DNA of 64,000 nucleotides, from positions 25,277 through 89,276 of IMG/VR virus record IMGVR_UViG_3300027754_000063; one strand, written 5' to 3'. This DNA comes from a virus. Below the pieces are notes generated by a model. The model was given only the letters and a program-made list of their open reading frames with translations. It searched no databases and had not been told where the DNA came from. The translations under genes and the position numbers were made by a program. Positions 8,292-16,455 of the stretch are shown here, one piece after another (the stretch's first letter is position 1; each line of letters opens with the position of its first letter).

Positions 8292-8690
8292 ATGAAGAAA
8301 CTTGTACTTTTAAAAGAAAAATCACCTAGCTGCCATTTGATAAATTATTTTTTTGTATCCGTTACTTGCGAACTCGATACCGTTGTGAATCATGAATTTA
8401 TAGGTTCGAATGAATCATGCAGCTATGACGATTATGACGACGATGAAGATGAAGATTACGATGATGACGATGATGATGATGAAGATGATGACGAGGACGA
8501 TAGTGACGATGGTTACAATGACTACAAATATGAAAAGTATGATGATGATGATGATGATTACGAAGATGATGATGAGGATGATGATGAGGACGAGAACGAT
8601 GATGAGGACGATGAGGACGAGGATGAGGATGAAGACGACGATGAGGATGAAGACGACGATGAAGATGATGATTGGTCCATAGATGGATAA
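8292..8690 (+). CDS. Hyperacidic low-complexity protein
   Basis: A 132-residue protein with a normal 40-residue N-terminus (MKKLVLLKEKSPSCHLINYF...) and then about 85 residues almost entirely Asp and Glu, with occasional Tyr, Asn and Lys, ending DDWSIDG. GAGAGG precedes the ATG. The acidic tail is encoded by imperfect GAT/GAC/GAG/GAA trinucleotide runs that should expand and contract by slippage. Extreme acidity recalls DNA-mimic inhibitors, histone-like chaperones or Ca-binding tails, none of which can be chosen from sequence. The other two frames of this stretch are open only because of the repeat. Confidence 0.75.
   Translation: MKKLVLLKEKSPSCHLINYFFVSVTCELDTVVNHEFIGSNESCSYDDYDDDEDEDYDDDDDDDEDDDEDDSDDGYNDYKYEKYDDDDDDYEDDDEDDDEDENDDEDDEDEDEDEDDDEDEDDDEDDDWSIDG
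8440..8680 (+). repeat. GAT/GAC/GAG trinucleotide low-complexity tract
   Basis: About 240 bases of imperfect GAY/GAR codon repeats within the hyperacidic gene. It creates spurious open frames on both strands (Met/Thr-rich on plus, poly-Ser on minus). Confidence 0.9.
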
Positions 8691-8754
8691 TTGATATGTA
8701 ATATATAATATTTGTACTTACACGATGTAAGTATTGTTTGAAACAAGGAGGTTT

Positions 8755-9420
8755 ATGGTCAAAGTAATTTGTTTTTTTACACTTCTATGCTTTTTAAGCT
8801 TTTCTTATAAAATAAATTCAGATTTTGGTAGCGAAAAACAAGAGCTAACAGAAAATGAAGATGAACTTAAGAATGTTATGGTGCCTATCCAAATGCAAGA
8901 TAGGGTCTATAATAAAACCGGTGTGCAATGTGTGTGGGCGTCTATTGAATGTGTAGGACGATATGCAGAGGAGCCAAAATTAATTGGGCTTACTAAAGAT
9001 AAAGAATGTCAGAGCTATGCAAGTCCATCATCACTCTCAGCTAAACTGAAGAAATTAAATGTAAGATATGAACAGACAACAAGCCGTAATGATCGTAGTC
9101 TTATAATTAAATCCGTTGTTAAAGAAAGACGAGGTTGCCTGTTCGCAGTTCCAGGACATGCTATGACATTAGTGCATTATGATGCAATAAAAGGAGTAGT
9201 TAAGTATATCAACAACAGCGACAGAAGCTTACAAATTAGAACATGGACTATGAAAGAATTTGAACAAAGATGGGACGGATGGATTTGTGCAATATATGCT
9301 GATAATGATATTATTCCCAAAAAATACACTATAATGTATCCAATATCAATAATCGATAGAAGTGCAATACAAGGCGATTACGATAAGAGCTACATATTGA
9401 TGCCACGCCAGCTAAACTGA
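8755..9420 (+). CDS. Papain-like cysteine protease with N-terminal signal/anchor
   Basis: A 221-residue protein; ATG 8755 is chosen because AAGGAGG lies 4 bases before it. The N-terminus (VICFFTLLCFLSFSY) is a signal peptide or membrane anchor. The mature part carries GVQCVWASIECVG with candidate nucleophile Cys59, a Cys-His-type second motif VPGHAMTLVHYD (His135) and VKYINNSD with an Asn. This is the order of papain/C39-like peptidases. The likely site of action is the periplasm or cell surface. Together with the zinc protease upstream it makes a small proteolytic cluster. A peptidoglycan-peptide or bacteriocin-type substrate is possible. Confidence 0.75.
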   Translation: MVKVICFFTLLCFLSFSYKINSDFGSEKQELTENEDELKNVMVPIQMQDRVYNKTGVQCVWASIECVGRYAEEPKLIGLTKDKECQSYASPSSLSAKLKKLNVRYEQTTSRNDRSLIIKSVVKERRGCLFAVPGHAMTLVHYDAIKGVVKYINNSDRSLQIRTWTMKEFEQRWDGWICAIYADNDIIPKKYTIMYPISIIDRSAIQGDYDKSYILMPRQLN

Positions 9421-9639
9421 ATGATTGTCCAAATTAACAGGCTTCGGAAAAGCTTTTTTTGGAGAAGCGTTTGTTTTTGGCAATCGAACATGTGGCGGTG
9501 GATTTTTTTTTGTTATAGGCAAATCATCCTTATATGTTGGGAAAGCTCCTATAACTTCACCAGGCTTTTCATCGTCCACTCCAGAAACATTGCCGACAGA
9601 CCCACCATAATTTTCTAACCATTTTTTAAAATAAAACAT
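9412..9639 (-). CDS. Short protein with capsid-targeting-like N-terminus
   Basis: A 75-residue protein, MFYFKKWLENYGG..., followed by a Pro/Lys-rich tail (ITKKNPPPHVRLPKTN). The N-terminal F-x-x-W-L-E pattern matches the family of tags described in the findings, which I interpret as prohead targeting signals. The Pro/Lys-rich rest would suit a small DNA-associated internal head protein. Its 3' end overlaps the papain-like gene by 9 bases on the opposite strand. Confidence 0.65.
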   Translation of the reverse strand: MFYFKKWLENYGGSVGNVSGVDDEKPGEVIGAFPTYKDDLPITKKNPPPHVRLPKTNASPKKAFPKPVNLDNHSV

Positions 9640-9668
9640 ATAGCACCTAAAAATATTTAATTATAATG

Positions 9669-9678
9669 TATATATATT
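9669..9678 (+). promoter_or_regulatory. Late-promoter-like AT box
   Basis: TATATATATT followed by AAG lies about 36 bases before the ATG at 9714. It fits the recurrent TATATAT(A/T)A element of this genome. Confidence 0.45.
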
Positions 9679-9713
9679 AAGTAATGGAATTCTATTGTTC
9701 GACAAGGAGGATT

Positions 9714-9890
9714 ATGAAAAAAATAGTCAATATATTGATTTTAGTTAATTTGTTAAGTGCTGGTTATTTAATCTGTTCTATTTATGAAGAAAACTTTTTA
9801 AATAAGCAAGAAGATAATTCAAAAAATTATGGTATAGAAAGCAATTACTATAATTATCAAAAAAGCATTCTGCATTTTAGTTGCGAATAA
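9714..9890 (+). CDS. Small membrane or secreted protein
   Basis: A 58-residue protein. ATG 9714 has AAGGAGG 4 bases upstream, whereas the longer in-frame start at 9684 does not. MKKIVNILILVNLLSAGYLIC is a signal peptide or anchor, possibly a lipoprotein-type or inner-membrane segment. The remainder is polar and Asn/Tyr-rich (YGIESNYYNYQ). It sits alone between minus-strand genes. The small size and membrane location suggest an infection-accessory (moron) function, otherwise unknown. Confidence 0.65.
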   Translation: MKKIVNILILVNLLSAGYLICSIYEENFLNKQEDNSKNYGIESNYYNYQKSILHFSCE

Positions 9891-9892
9891 TA

Positions 9893-10519
9893 TTAATTCA
9901 AAAAACCAGTAGAAAAAATATTTTTTTGTTGGCTTAAAAAGTAATTATACCTTTCGTAACAATCATCAGCTTCTTTCATAACGTTTAATGAAATACAATC
10001 TTTTTCTTTGTTAAAAGTTATTGGAGATAAAAGCTCTTTTTTAAAATTTATTTTCTCTTTTAAATCAAAAATGTCTTCAATTAAAGACATGCCTTTTTCC
10101 TTATATAAATCATCAAAAGTTAAAAGAATAGAATTTGGTGCTATTTTTGCAACCTCACATATTCTTCTAAGCCTATATTCATAATAACGAGCAGCAAATA
10201 TCTCGTTTATATTTTCTTTTATAACCATAAAATTTAAAACATCTTGTGGTCTTCTTATAATGTTTATCAAGAAAAACTTAGAATAATCTAGTTTTGTTGA
10301 AAGTTGATGGTTTTTTAGTATTTCATCAATATAAACTGCCGACTTATTTTTCTTTTTATGCAACTGCTTTGTAAGGCTAAGAAGATCTATATTGGTTAAA
10401 TAATTGTTTTCTGTCCTATATCTTTTATAACCTTGAATATTACCAATATCGCATAAGGATTCATACAAAGCAGAGCTGCCTGAATAGAAATGGCTGTTTA
10501 ATATGATTATTTTTTTCAT
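9893..10519 (-). CDS. Sulfotransferase-like P-loop protein
   Basis: A 208-residue protein with an N-terminal strand and loop IIILNSHFYSGSSALYESL, matching the 5'-phosphosulfate-binding loop of sulfotransferases, and a central FFLINIIRRPQDVLNF, matching their RxPxDV segment for the 3'-phosphate. Family members move sulfate from PAPS to sugars or proteins. It is small for the family, and the C-terminal region is hard to align, so it could be a related P-loop kinase. Several sugar-acting enzymes elsewhere in the window make a surface-modification role reasonable. Confidence 0.6.
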   Translation of the reverse strand: MKKIIILNSHFYSGSSALYESLCDIGNIQGYKRYRTENNYLTNIDLLSLTKQLHKKKNKSAVYIDEILKNHQLSTKLDYSKFFLINIIRRPQDVLNFMVIKENINEIFAARYYEYRLRRICEVAKIAPNSILLTFDDLYKEKGMSLIEDIFDLKEKINFKKELLSPITFNKEKDCISLNVMKEADDCYERYNYFLSQQKNIFSTGFLN

Positions 10520-10603
10520 ATATGTCCGACAAAATTAAAGATTGACATACTATAATAGTAATAAAACAAAAAGTCTGTTTACTTTGTAGAAAAGAGAAGA
10601 ACA

Positions 10604-13138
10604 ATGCCCATATGGAGTGATTTTTTTAAACTGTTCACGTACGCCGGTGAGCAGGATCCTTTGTCAAAACAAAAGGATAACAATCAATTTCAAGGAGCTG
10701 GAATTGCACAACCGGATGCTATGGGCGTCGATTTCGCTGGAAGCGGTCCCAATTCGGGCACAGCCGGATTGCGTCAAACGAATGATATGATCGATACGAC
10801 CACTCTCACAAATCGGTCGATGAGATACAAAGAATACGAAAGACTAAGAAACGTACCAGAAATAGAAATGGCTATGACAGTGTTCTCTGATGAGGCATGT
10901 GTCGTTGGAGACACAAAAGTAGCTACTCCTTTTGGAATGATTAGTATAAAAGAACTAGCAGAGGAAAAAGGTAAAGAAAGATTCTTGGTTTATTGCTATG
11001 ATTTTGAAAGTAAAGACTACTCATTAGGATGGGCTTTTTCTCCAAGATTAGTAAAAGAAGAAAAAACACTAACACTTGTGCTAGACAATGGCACTACTTT
11101 AACATGCACCGAAGATCATAAAATATTGAAAAGAGATGGAACTTGGGCAGAAGCTGGCGAATTAAAACTATTTGAAGAGTTAATGCCCTTTTATAGAAAG
11201 CCAGCAAATTTTAGATTAACTAAAATAAGACAAAAACAATACCCAAGATTGTTTACTTTTTCTCATGGATGGATTCACGAAAGAAAATTTATAGACGATT
11301 GGAAATCAGGTAATAAAAAATCAGATTATAAAAGCGAAGTTGTAAGCAAAGCAATGAGAATGATCGGAGCAGGCATATCTGTTCGAAAAATAGTAGCAGA
11401 AATAAAAAAAGATTGGCTTACCATAGAAAGTTGGATAAAAGCACAAGGCTTTTCACACCAAGAAACAAAGAATTTATTCAAATTAGAAGATAGAAGAAAA
11501 ATTGTAGGAATACATCAAAATGAAGACCCGCAACCTGTTTATGATCTTTCTGTAGAAAATCACAAATGCTTTGCAACAGATAGCTTAATAATTCACAATT
11601 GCCAAAAAGATGAAACAGGAAATATCCTGAAAGTTGTTGCAAATAATGAAGAAGTTAAAAAAGAAATAGAATTTCTAATGCTTCATCGAAAAATGCTGAA
11701 CATAAACAGAAACGGATGGGGATGGTTTAAGAGCTTGTGTATATCAGGAGATTTATTTCTAGAAATAATTATCAATCCTGATAGCCCAAAAGATGGAATA
11801 TACAAAACTGTACCGCTACCGCCCGACACAATGTACAAAATAGAAACAGTTAAAGGAAAGGTAATAGAATACCAACAGTCAAAAGAAGGACCAGACTATC
11901 AGGCTATAGTAAGAGGATCAGCGGATGGATTCAATGACACAGAACTAAACAACACAACAGCAATACGATTTGCTACAAATCAAATCGTACATTTTAAAAT
12001 AGGAGATGATAGAAAAACATTTTATCCATACGGACAGTCTTTAGTAGAACCAGCAAGAGGTCCAGCACATAACCTCAGAATGCTAGAAGATGCTATGGTA
12101 ATTTATAGGCTCACCCGCGCCCCTGAGAGGCGTGTTTTTTACATAGATGTAGGGCAATTACCTCCATTCAAAGCAGAAGCTTTCCTAGAAAGAGTAAAAG
12201 ATCAATTCCGCAAAAGAAAAGTAACAAGCAATAGAGGAAATAGTGCAGGAGCTAATCAAGTAGACGAAAGATGGCAACCTCCTGCACAAGATGAAGATTA
12301 TTGGTTGCCAACGAGACCAAATAGCAACACTAGAATTGAAACTCTTCCAGGTGCTGAAAACTTAGGAGAAATTGACGATGCTATATATTTTAGAAATAAA
12401 TTACTTACTTCACTTAACTTTCCTAAAAATTATTTTAATAACGAAGATCCTACTGCAACAAGAATAACTTTGTCTTCGCAAGATGTAAAATTTGCACGAA
12501 TGATAGAAAGATTACAAAGCAATTTTGAAGACGGACTTTTAGCAATAGCTGAAACGCATTTACATCTAAGAGGTTTTCCTGAATCATCTTATCAAGATAT
12601 TAGAATAAAAATGACGCCACCATCCGATTGGAGAGAACTCTCTCGATCAGAAGTCATTACCGCTCGATACGGAAATGCAGCAAATCTAAAAAGCTCACTT
12701 CTTATGTCAGATTATGACATAATAAATAAAATACTAAAGTATGGGGAAAACGAAACAGAAGAAATGATTGCAAGATTAAAAATACAAAAACTTGAAGATC
12801 TTAAACTTCAAGTTATGGCTCAAAATCCACAGCTTCTAGGCGTGGGAATACCAGGACAAGAAGAATCTTCAACAGAACTAGGCACAGATCCAAGTGGACC
12901 GAATCCCATGATATCGCCAGAAGGACAACCAGAAGGACAACCCGAGGGACAACCCGAAGGACAACCTGATGAACAATCCGACGAACCACAAGGACCAGAA
13001 AAAGAGCAAACACCAGAACCAATTAATTTAGAAGAACCATCAAAAGACGATATAAAGAAATATGATCTAGAATTACAAGGATACGAAGCAGAACAAGACC
13101 TTGAAGATATAGATTATAGCGTCGGGGACAACGGATGA
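10604..13138 (+). CDS. Portal protein (T4 gp20-like) interrupted by an intein
   Basis: Dodecameric head vertex protein through which DNA is packaged. The 844-residue precursor contains a 234-residue intein (residues 99-332); the spliced protein would be 610 residues, close to other T4-like portals. Extein features include YKEYERLRNVPEIEMAMTVFSDEA before the insertion, then WFKSLCISGDLFLEIII, VHFKIGDDRKTFYPYGQS and a helical C-terminal domain. The insertion sits directly after SDEA, a highly conserved point of the family. The C-terminus carries PEGQ tandem repeats and an acidic tail. Its stop overlaps the next start (ATGA). First gene of the head operon. Confidence 0.95.
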   Translation: MPIWSDFFKLFTYAGEQDPLSKQKDNNQFQGAGIAQPDAMGVDFAGSGPNSGTAGLRQTNDMIDTTTLTNRSMRYKEYERLRNVPEIEMAMTVFSDEACVVGDTKVATPFGMISIKELAEEKGKERFLVYCYDFESKDYSLGWAFSPRLVKEEKTLTLVLDNGTTLTCTEDHKILKRDGTWAEAGELKLFEELMPFYRKPANFRLTKIRQKQYPRLFTFSHGWIHERKFIDDWKSGNKKSDYKSEVVSKAMRMIGAGISVRKIVAEIKKDWLTIESWIKAQGFSHQETKNLFKLEDRRKIVGIHQNEDPQPVYDLSVENHKCFATDSLIIHNCQKDETGNILKVVANNEEVKKEIEFLMLHRKMLNINRNGWGWFKSLCISGDLFLEIIINPDSPKDGIYKTVPLPPDTMYKIETVKGKVIEYQQSKEGPDYQAIVRGSADGFNDTELNNTTAIRFATNQIVHFKIGDDRKTFYPYGQSLVEPARGPAHNLRMLEDAMVIYRLTRAPERRVFYIDVGQLPPFKAEAFLERVKDQFRKRKVTSNRGNSAGANQVDERWQPPAQDEDYWLPTRPNSNTRIETLPGAENLGEIDDAIYFRNKLLTSLNFPKNYFNNEDPTATRITLSSQDVKFARMIERLQSNFEDGLLAIAETHLHLRGFPESSYQDIRIKMTPPSDWRELSRSEVITARYGNAANLKSSLLMSDYDIINKILKYGENETEEMIARLKIQKLEDLKLQVMAQNPQLLGVGIPGQEESSTELGTDPSGPNPMISPEGQPEGQPEGQPEGQPDEQSDEPQGPEKEQTPEPINLEEPSKDDIKKYDLELQGYEAEQDLEDIDYSVGDNG
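10898..11599 (+). other. Mini-intein in the portal protein
   Basis: It starts at Cys99 (CVVGDTKVATPFG, block A), has block B TLTCTEDHKIL with the T-x-x-H, block F VYDLSVENHKCFA and ends SLIIHN before Cys333 (block G, Cys+1). There is no LAGLIDADG or HNH nuclease. The linker contains a helix-turn-helix-like segment (ISVRKIVAEIKKDWLTIESW) that may be the remnant of a homing endonuclease DNA-binding domain. All splicing residues are present, so it is probably active in splicing but not in homing. Confidence 0.93.
12918..12970 (+). repeat. 12-base tandem repeat in the portal C-terminus
   Basis: About four and a half copies of a 12-base unit (GAAGGACAACCA and variants) encoding PEGQ repeats near the portal C-terminus. 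Confidence 0.85.
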
Positions 13139-13380
13139 TAAAAATTTTTCCTAGAATAGCAATGAAAAATAGGAAAATGATAGAACAATCATCTTTAGTG
13201 GGATGCTATTCATGTTGCAAAATATTTGATTCAAAAGACGTAAAAGAATACACAGACCGTAATGAAACGGCATTATGCCCGCATTGCAACGTCGATTGCT
13301 TGGTCGGAAATCAATGCGGATTCGTTCTAGAAGAAAGTATATTAATAAAAGCACGCCAATACTGGTTTAATAATTGTTAA
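13135..13380 (+). CDS. Small zinc-ribbon-like protein
   Basis: An 81-residue protein whose ATG overlaps the portal stop (ATGA). Two Cys pairs, GCYSCCKIF and LCPHCNVDC, fit a zinc ribbon, and the segment ETALCPHCNVDCLVG followed by a helix ending ARQYWF recurs in small bacterial and phage proteins of unknown function. It is translationally coupled to the portal, so a head-assembly role or a simple hitch-hiker is possible. The 3' end overlaps the convergent gene by 14 bases. Confidence 0.72.
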   Translation: MIKIFPRIAMKNRKMIEQSSLVGCYSCCKIFDSKDVKEYTDRNETALCPHCNVDCLVGNQCGFVLEESILIKARQYWFNNC

Positions 13381-13744
13381 CTGCTGGGTTGGCATTAGGA
13401 TCCTTAGAAACATCACCTAAACCTTGTGTAATCATTCCGCTAACACGCTTGCCACCACGAGTTACGCCAGTTCTTAAGTCTGATAGTGACTCAAAGTCAT
13501 GTTGCTTTAGTATTGCTTCAACTGTATCTCTTACCTCTGGAATACTATTGCTTTGAGCTTTAAGCCACGATATAGCAGCACCCGGCCTTTCGCCAAGTAT
13601 TAACTCAAAAGCCTCTATTGCAGCACTTAAAGCAGCTTGTGTTCTTGCATCTAATCCAATGCTTCCCGCTCCTCCAAGCATCTCTTTGCCCATGTTCATG
13701 GCACTTATTTCTTGTAGTTTTACGTAATCTATAAATTTTTTCAA
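13367..13744 (-). CDS. Predicted capsid-targeted internal protein (TTG start)
   Basis: A 125-residue protein starting at TTG 13744, with AGGAGAG 7 bases upstream. The N-terminus MKKFIDYVKLQE|IS aligns with the T4 capsid-targeting peptide MKTYQEFIAE and contains an L-Q-E site that fits the (L/I)-x-E cleavage rule of gp21-type proteases. The rest is Gly/Ala-rich and helical (AALSAAIEAFELILGERPGA, TVEAILKQHDFESLSDL). It is encoded on the opposite strand inside the head region, between the portal operon and the core protein gene. An internal head protein is the best reading. Confidence 0.65.
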   Translation of the reverse strand: MKKFIDYVKLQEISAMNMGKEMLGGAGSIGLDARTQAALSAAIEAFELILGERPGAAISWLKAQSNSIPEVRDTVEAILKQHDFESLSDLRTGVTRGGKRVSGMITQGLGDVSKDPNANPAVNNY

Positions 13745-13850
13745 TGTATTACTCTCCTAATTTTTAGCTTAGATGTATATCTATGTATTAGTCACTAATA
13801 AAAAATTATTATATAAAAAAATATTTTATTTGTTAAAAATTTGCATTGAA

Positions 13851-13860
13851 TATATATATA
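13851..13860 (+). promoter_or_regulatory. Late-promoter-like AT box for the head operon
   Basis: TATATATATA followed by ACTC lies 39 bases before the ATG at 13900. It is the most likely start of the transcript carrying the core protein, protease, scaffold and capsid genes. Confidence 0.5.
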
Positions 13861-13899
13861 ACTCATTCGGATCAAACAATACAGGGAGTCAATTGACCT

Positions 13900-15744
13900 A
13901 TGAAAAGAAAACTAATTAGTTTCGATGTCTTCAAGAATCTTGAAGAACAGTCACTTACAAACGCTCAGAGAGAATTGGTTGAGGCTCAAGATGTTTTGGC
14001 CGAAGCACTAGGCGTAGAAAGCATCAAACTGTTTACCTTCGGAGAATCCGAAGTAACATATGAAGTACAAGATGGTACTTACATTCATGCAACATATACC
14101 ATAAAAGATAATAGCATCATATTAGAAAATATAGAGCAACTTGTTGTTGACGAAGAAGGCGAAAGAAAGAATACAAGAGAAATCATCTCGCAAATGGTGG
14201 AATCTATTATAAGCAATGATGAAAACAAAGCCAATCAAAAGTTTGAGCAGTACATAAATACACCCGCTGTTAAAAGAAGCCTAAACGAAGCAGCGTTCAA
14301 AGTTACAACATCAAGACCAACCGGTAAACGTTCTGAACTATGGCACAAGCGCCAGTCACGCTCAACGGTTGCTAAAAGAACCAGAGCTAGGAAAATGACA
14401 CTTTCCAGAATGTCACCTTCACAGAAGAAGCAACTCGCCAGAGCAAGAGCTATTGCGAAAAGAAAGTTGGGCGGCACGACAAACAGCAGAGCACGTGTTT
14501 ATGCAAGGAAAATCAAGAAAAGTCATATGAAAGAATGGAACACAATAATTGAAAATGTAACTAATTATATTAATTACAAACAATTCGGTTCTGTTATGAC
14601 TGAGTCCTTCGTAAAACATGATAAAAATGGAGAAATATCATCGCTATCAGTGCCAACAACCTCTAAAAGAAATGAAGGAAAGATTCTTTCTTTTAATTGG
14701 GACACAATGGATCACGAAGTAAAGTGCATGCGTAGCAAAATGAAGAATATAAAAGAAGATCAGAATTTTATCAAAGCTATGGCAGATCTAAAAAGATATA
14801 ACAACATATCAGACAACACTTCGCTAGAAAGTACATTGGAAGCTATTGTAACTCGTTGGCCTGAAATGATCTATATGACAGAGTCGGAACTAGCTACACA
14901 AATTTCAAAGGCACTAGAATCAGCAAATATTAAAAACTTTGATGATAAAACTTGCTTGTTTATGGCAGAAGCTGTGCTGCGAACTGCACACAATGCATAT
15001 GCAGACAGAGTTAAAAATATAAGCAAATTAGCCGGAGAAACAAAAGATGTAACAAGCGAATGCAAAGATTGCGAAGATGCTTATAATGACTTTAAAAATG
15101 TTGTAGAACAGTTTTATGTCAAATTAGACGAATCAGAAGAAAAAGAACTAAAGGTTTTTGAAGACCTGTTTAACGCTTTGAGAGAAGTACATGCTTTTGC
15201 TGTAGAAGCCGAAGACAAAGAAGAACTAGAAGAGATTGAAGGTCTTCTCGAAAGATGCGTTTCTGTACTTAAAAAAGAAAGCGAAATCGATCTTGAACTC
15301 GCAGAAGAAATGACAGACTATTTGGCATATTTCTCTGAGGCAAATGTCGATGGAGCATCACAGGATTGGGATGTCGAAGAGAAACCTCATCATTCCGTAT
15401 CAGGAAATCATCCTTATGTTGATAAACTTGCAAAATCAGATGCTGTAGCAAGTTTGTACAACGGTGACTGGAAAAGCCCAGCACCTGTGAGTGATGGAAA
15501 AAGTCACCATGGTAATCTTGATGATGAAATGAAAAATGATGGATGGAGCAATTGTGGAGGCGATGACACATGGCCAACACTAGATAATCCATATGTTCCT
15601 AAATCCGATACATATAAAATGAAAGAAAAGTCTGTTGTTGATGATGGTGATGAACTCGCTCAGAATCAATCAAATGACACATGGCCAAATTTGAGTAATC
15701 CTTATGCTAAAGTAGGAAAAAATACACCCAAAGACGTAGAGTAA
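13900..15744 (+). CDS. Head-region core/internal protein with capsid-targeting-like N-terminus
   Basis: A 614-residue protein at the position held in T4 by prohead-core genes 67/68, between portal and protease. The N-terminus ISFDVFKNLEE|QS resembles the other targeting tags and includes an L-E-E site. Residues 139-208 are strongly basic (RQSRSTVAKRTRARK, RARAIAKRKLGG, RARVYARKIKKS), suitable for DNA or scaffold contact. A long acidic helical region follows, and the C-terminus has two TWP-x-L-x-NPY repeats (DDTWPTLDNPYV, NDTWPNLSNPYA). The likely role is a prohead core component processed during maturation. GGGAGTC precedes the ATG. Confidence 0.7.
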   Translation: MKRKLISFDVFKNLEEQSLTNAQRELVEAQDVLAEALGVESIKLFTFGESEVTYEVQDGTYIHATYTIKDNSIILENIEQLVVDEEGERKNTREIISQMVESIISNDENKANQKFEQYINTPAVKRSLNEAAFKVTTSRPTGKRSELWHKRQSRSTVAKRTRARKMTLSRMSPSQKKQLARARAIAKRKLGGTTNSRARVYARKIKKSHMKEWNTIIENVTNYINYKQFGSVMTESFVKHDKNGEISSLSVPTTSKRNEGKILSFNWDTMDHEVKCMRSKMKNIKEDQNFIKAMADLKRYNNISDNTSLESTLEAIVTRWPEMIYMTESELATQISKALESANIKNFDDKTCLFMAEAVLRTAHNAYADRVKNISKLAGETKDVTSECKDCEDAYNDFKNVVEQFYVKLDESEEKELKVFEDLFNALREVHAFAVEAEDKEELEEIEGLLERCVSVLKKESEIDLELAEEMTDYLAYFSEANVDGASQDWDVEEKPHHSVSGNHPYVDKLAKSDAVASLYNGDWKSPAPVSDGKSHHGNLDDEMKNDGWSNCGGDDTWPTLDNPYVPKSDTYKMKEKSVVDDGDELAQNQSNDTWPNLSNPYAKVGKNTPKDVE

Positions 15745-15768
15745 TTTATAAAAAAAAGGAGTACGTTA

Positions 15769-16449
15769 ATGGAACAAAAACAAACACTTTTCGTAGATTG
15801 CTGCTGCAATTCTGGCTTTACTCTGGACTTAAATGAGTCCACTGAAAAAGGCACAACCGTTTTTAAAGGTAAATTCCAAGAAGCAGAGGCTGTTAATAAA
15901 AACAAAAGAATATACCCATATGCTGTATTAGATGAAAATGTTAAAAAACTAATACCAATAATCGAAGCAAGAGGACTTGTAGGTGAATTAGACCACCCAG
16001 CAGATAGTATTATTCATTTTGAAAAATGTTCCCACATAATTACTAAGCTATGGTGGGAAGGTAATAGCCTCATGGGACAAGGAGAGATACTGAACACACC
16101 ACACGGTAGAATATTAAAAGGATTGCTAAATGATGGCGTTAGAATAGGAATCAGTAGCCGTGGGGTAGGGAATGGGAAAAATGATGATAATGGTATTTTA
16201 ATAATTGGAGAAAGTTATAAACTCATCACGTTTGATGCTGTAGCTGATCCAAGTACATATTCTGCTTTTCAAGAAAAAGTAGTAGGGAAAAAAGAAAATT
16301 ATGAAGCACATGCAAACAAAGATCTTCAATTAACAAAAAAAGCAGAAAAAATTGACTCGAGCTGCATACATAAAGTTAACAAAGAAGCACTCATTGCTTG
16401 CTTGGGCGGAATAATAGAACAAAAAACAGAAACATTAAAGCGAGGTTAG
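15769..16449 (+). CDS. Prohead core protease (T4 gp21-like)
   Basis: Serine protease that degrades the scaffold and trims head proteins after Glu in (L/I)-x-E sites. It has 226 residues. Candidate catalytic residues are His76 in GELDHP, Ser130 in GISSRG and Asp156 in KLITFDAVADPS; their spacing (54 and 26) matches the T4 triad closely. The N-terminal VNKNKRIYPYAVL strand is family-typical. A ribosome site AAAAAAAGGAG precedes the ATG. It lies directly upstream of the scaffold gene, 6 bases apart, as in T4. It is the presumed processor of all the tagged proteins in this window. Confidence 0.93.
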   Translation: MEQKQTLFVDCCCNSGFTLDLNESTEKGTTVFKGKFQEAEAVNKNKRIYPYAVLDENVKKLIPIIEARGLVGELDHPADSIIHFEKCSHIITKLWWEGNSLMGQGEILNTPHGRILKGLLNDGVRIGISSRGVGNGKNDDNGILIIGESYKLITFDAVADPSTYSAFQEKVVGKKENYEAHANKDLQLTKKAEKIDSSCIHKVNKEALIACLGGIIEQKTETLKRG

Positions 16450-16455
16450 ACTAAT

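Noticed and set aside
8410-8746. Met/Thr-rich plus-strand and poly-Ser minus-strand open frames
   Set aside because: These are by-products of the GAY/GAR codon tract in the hyperacidic gene, with no ribosome site of their own.
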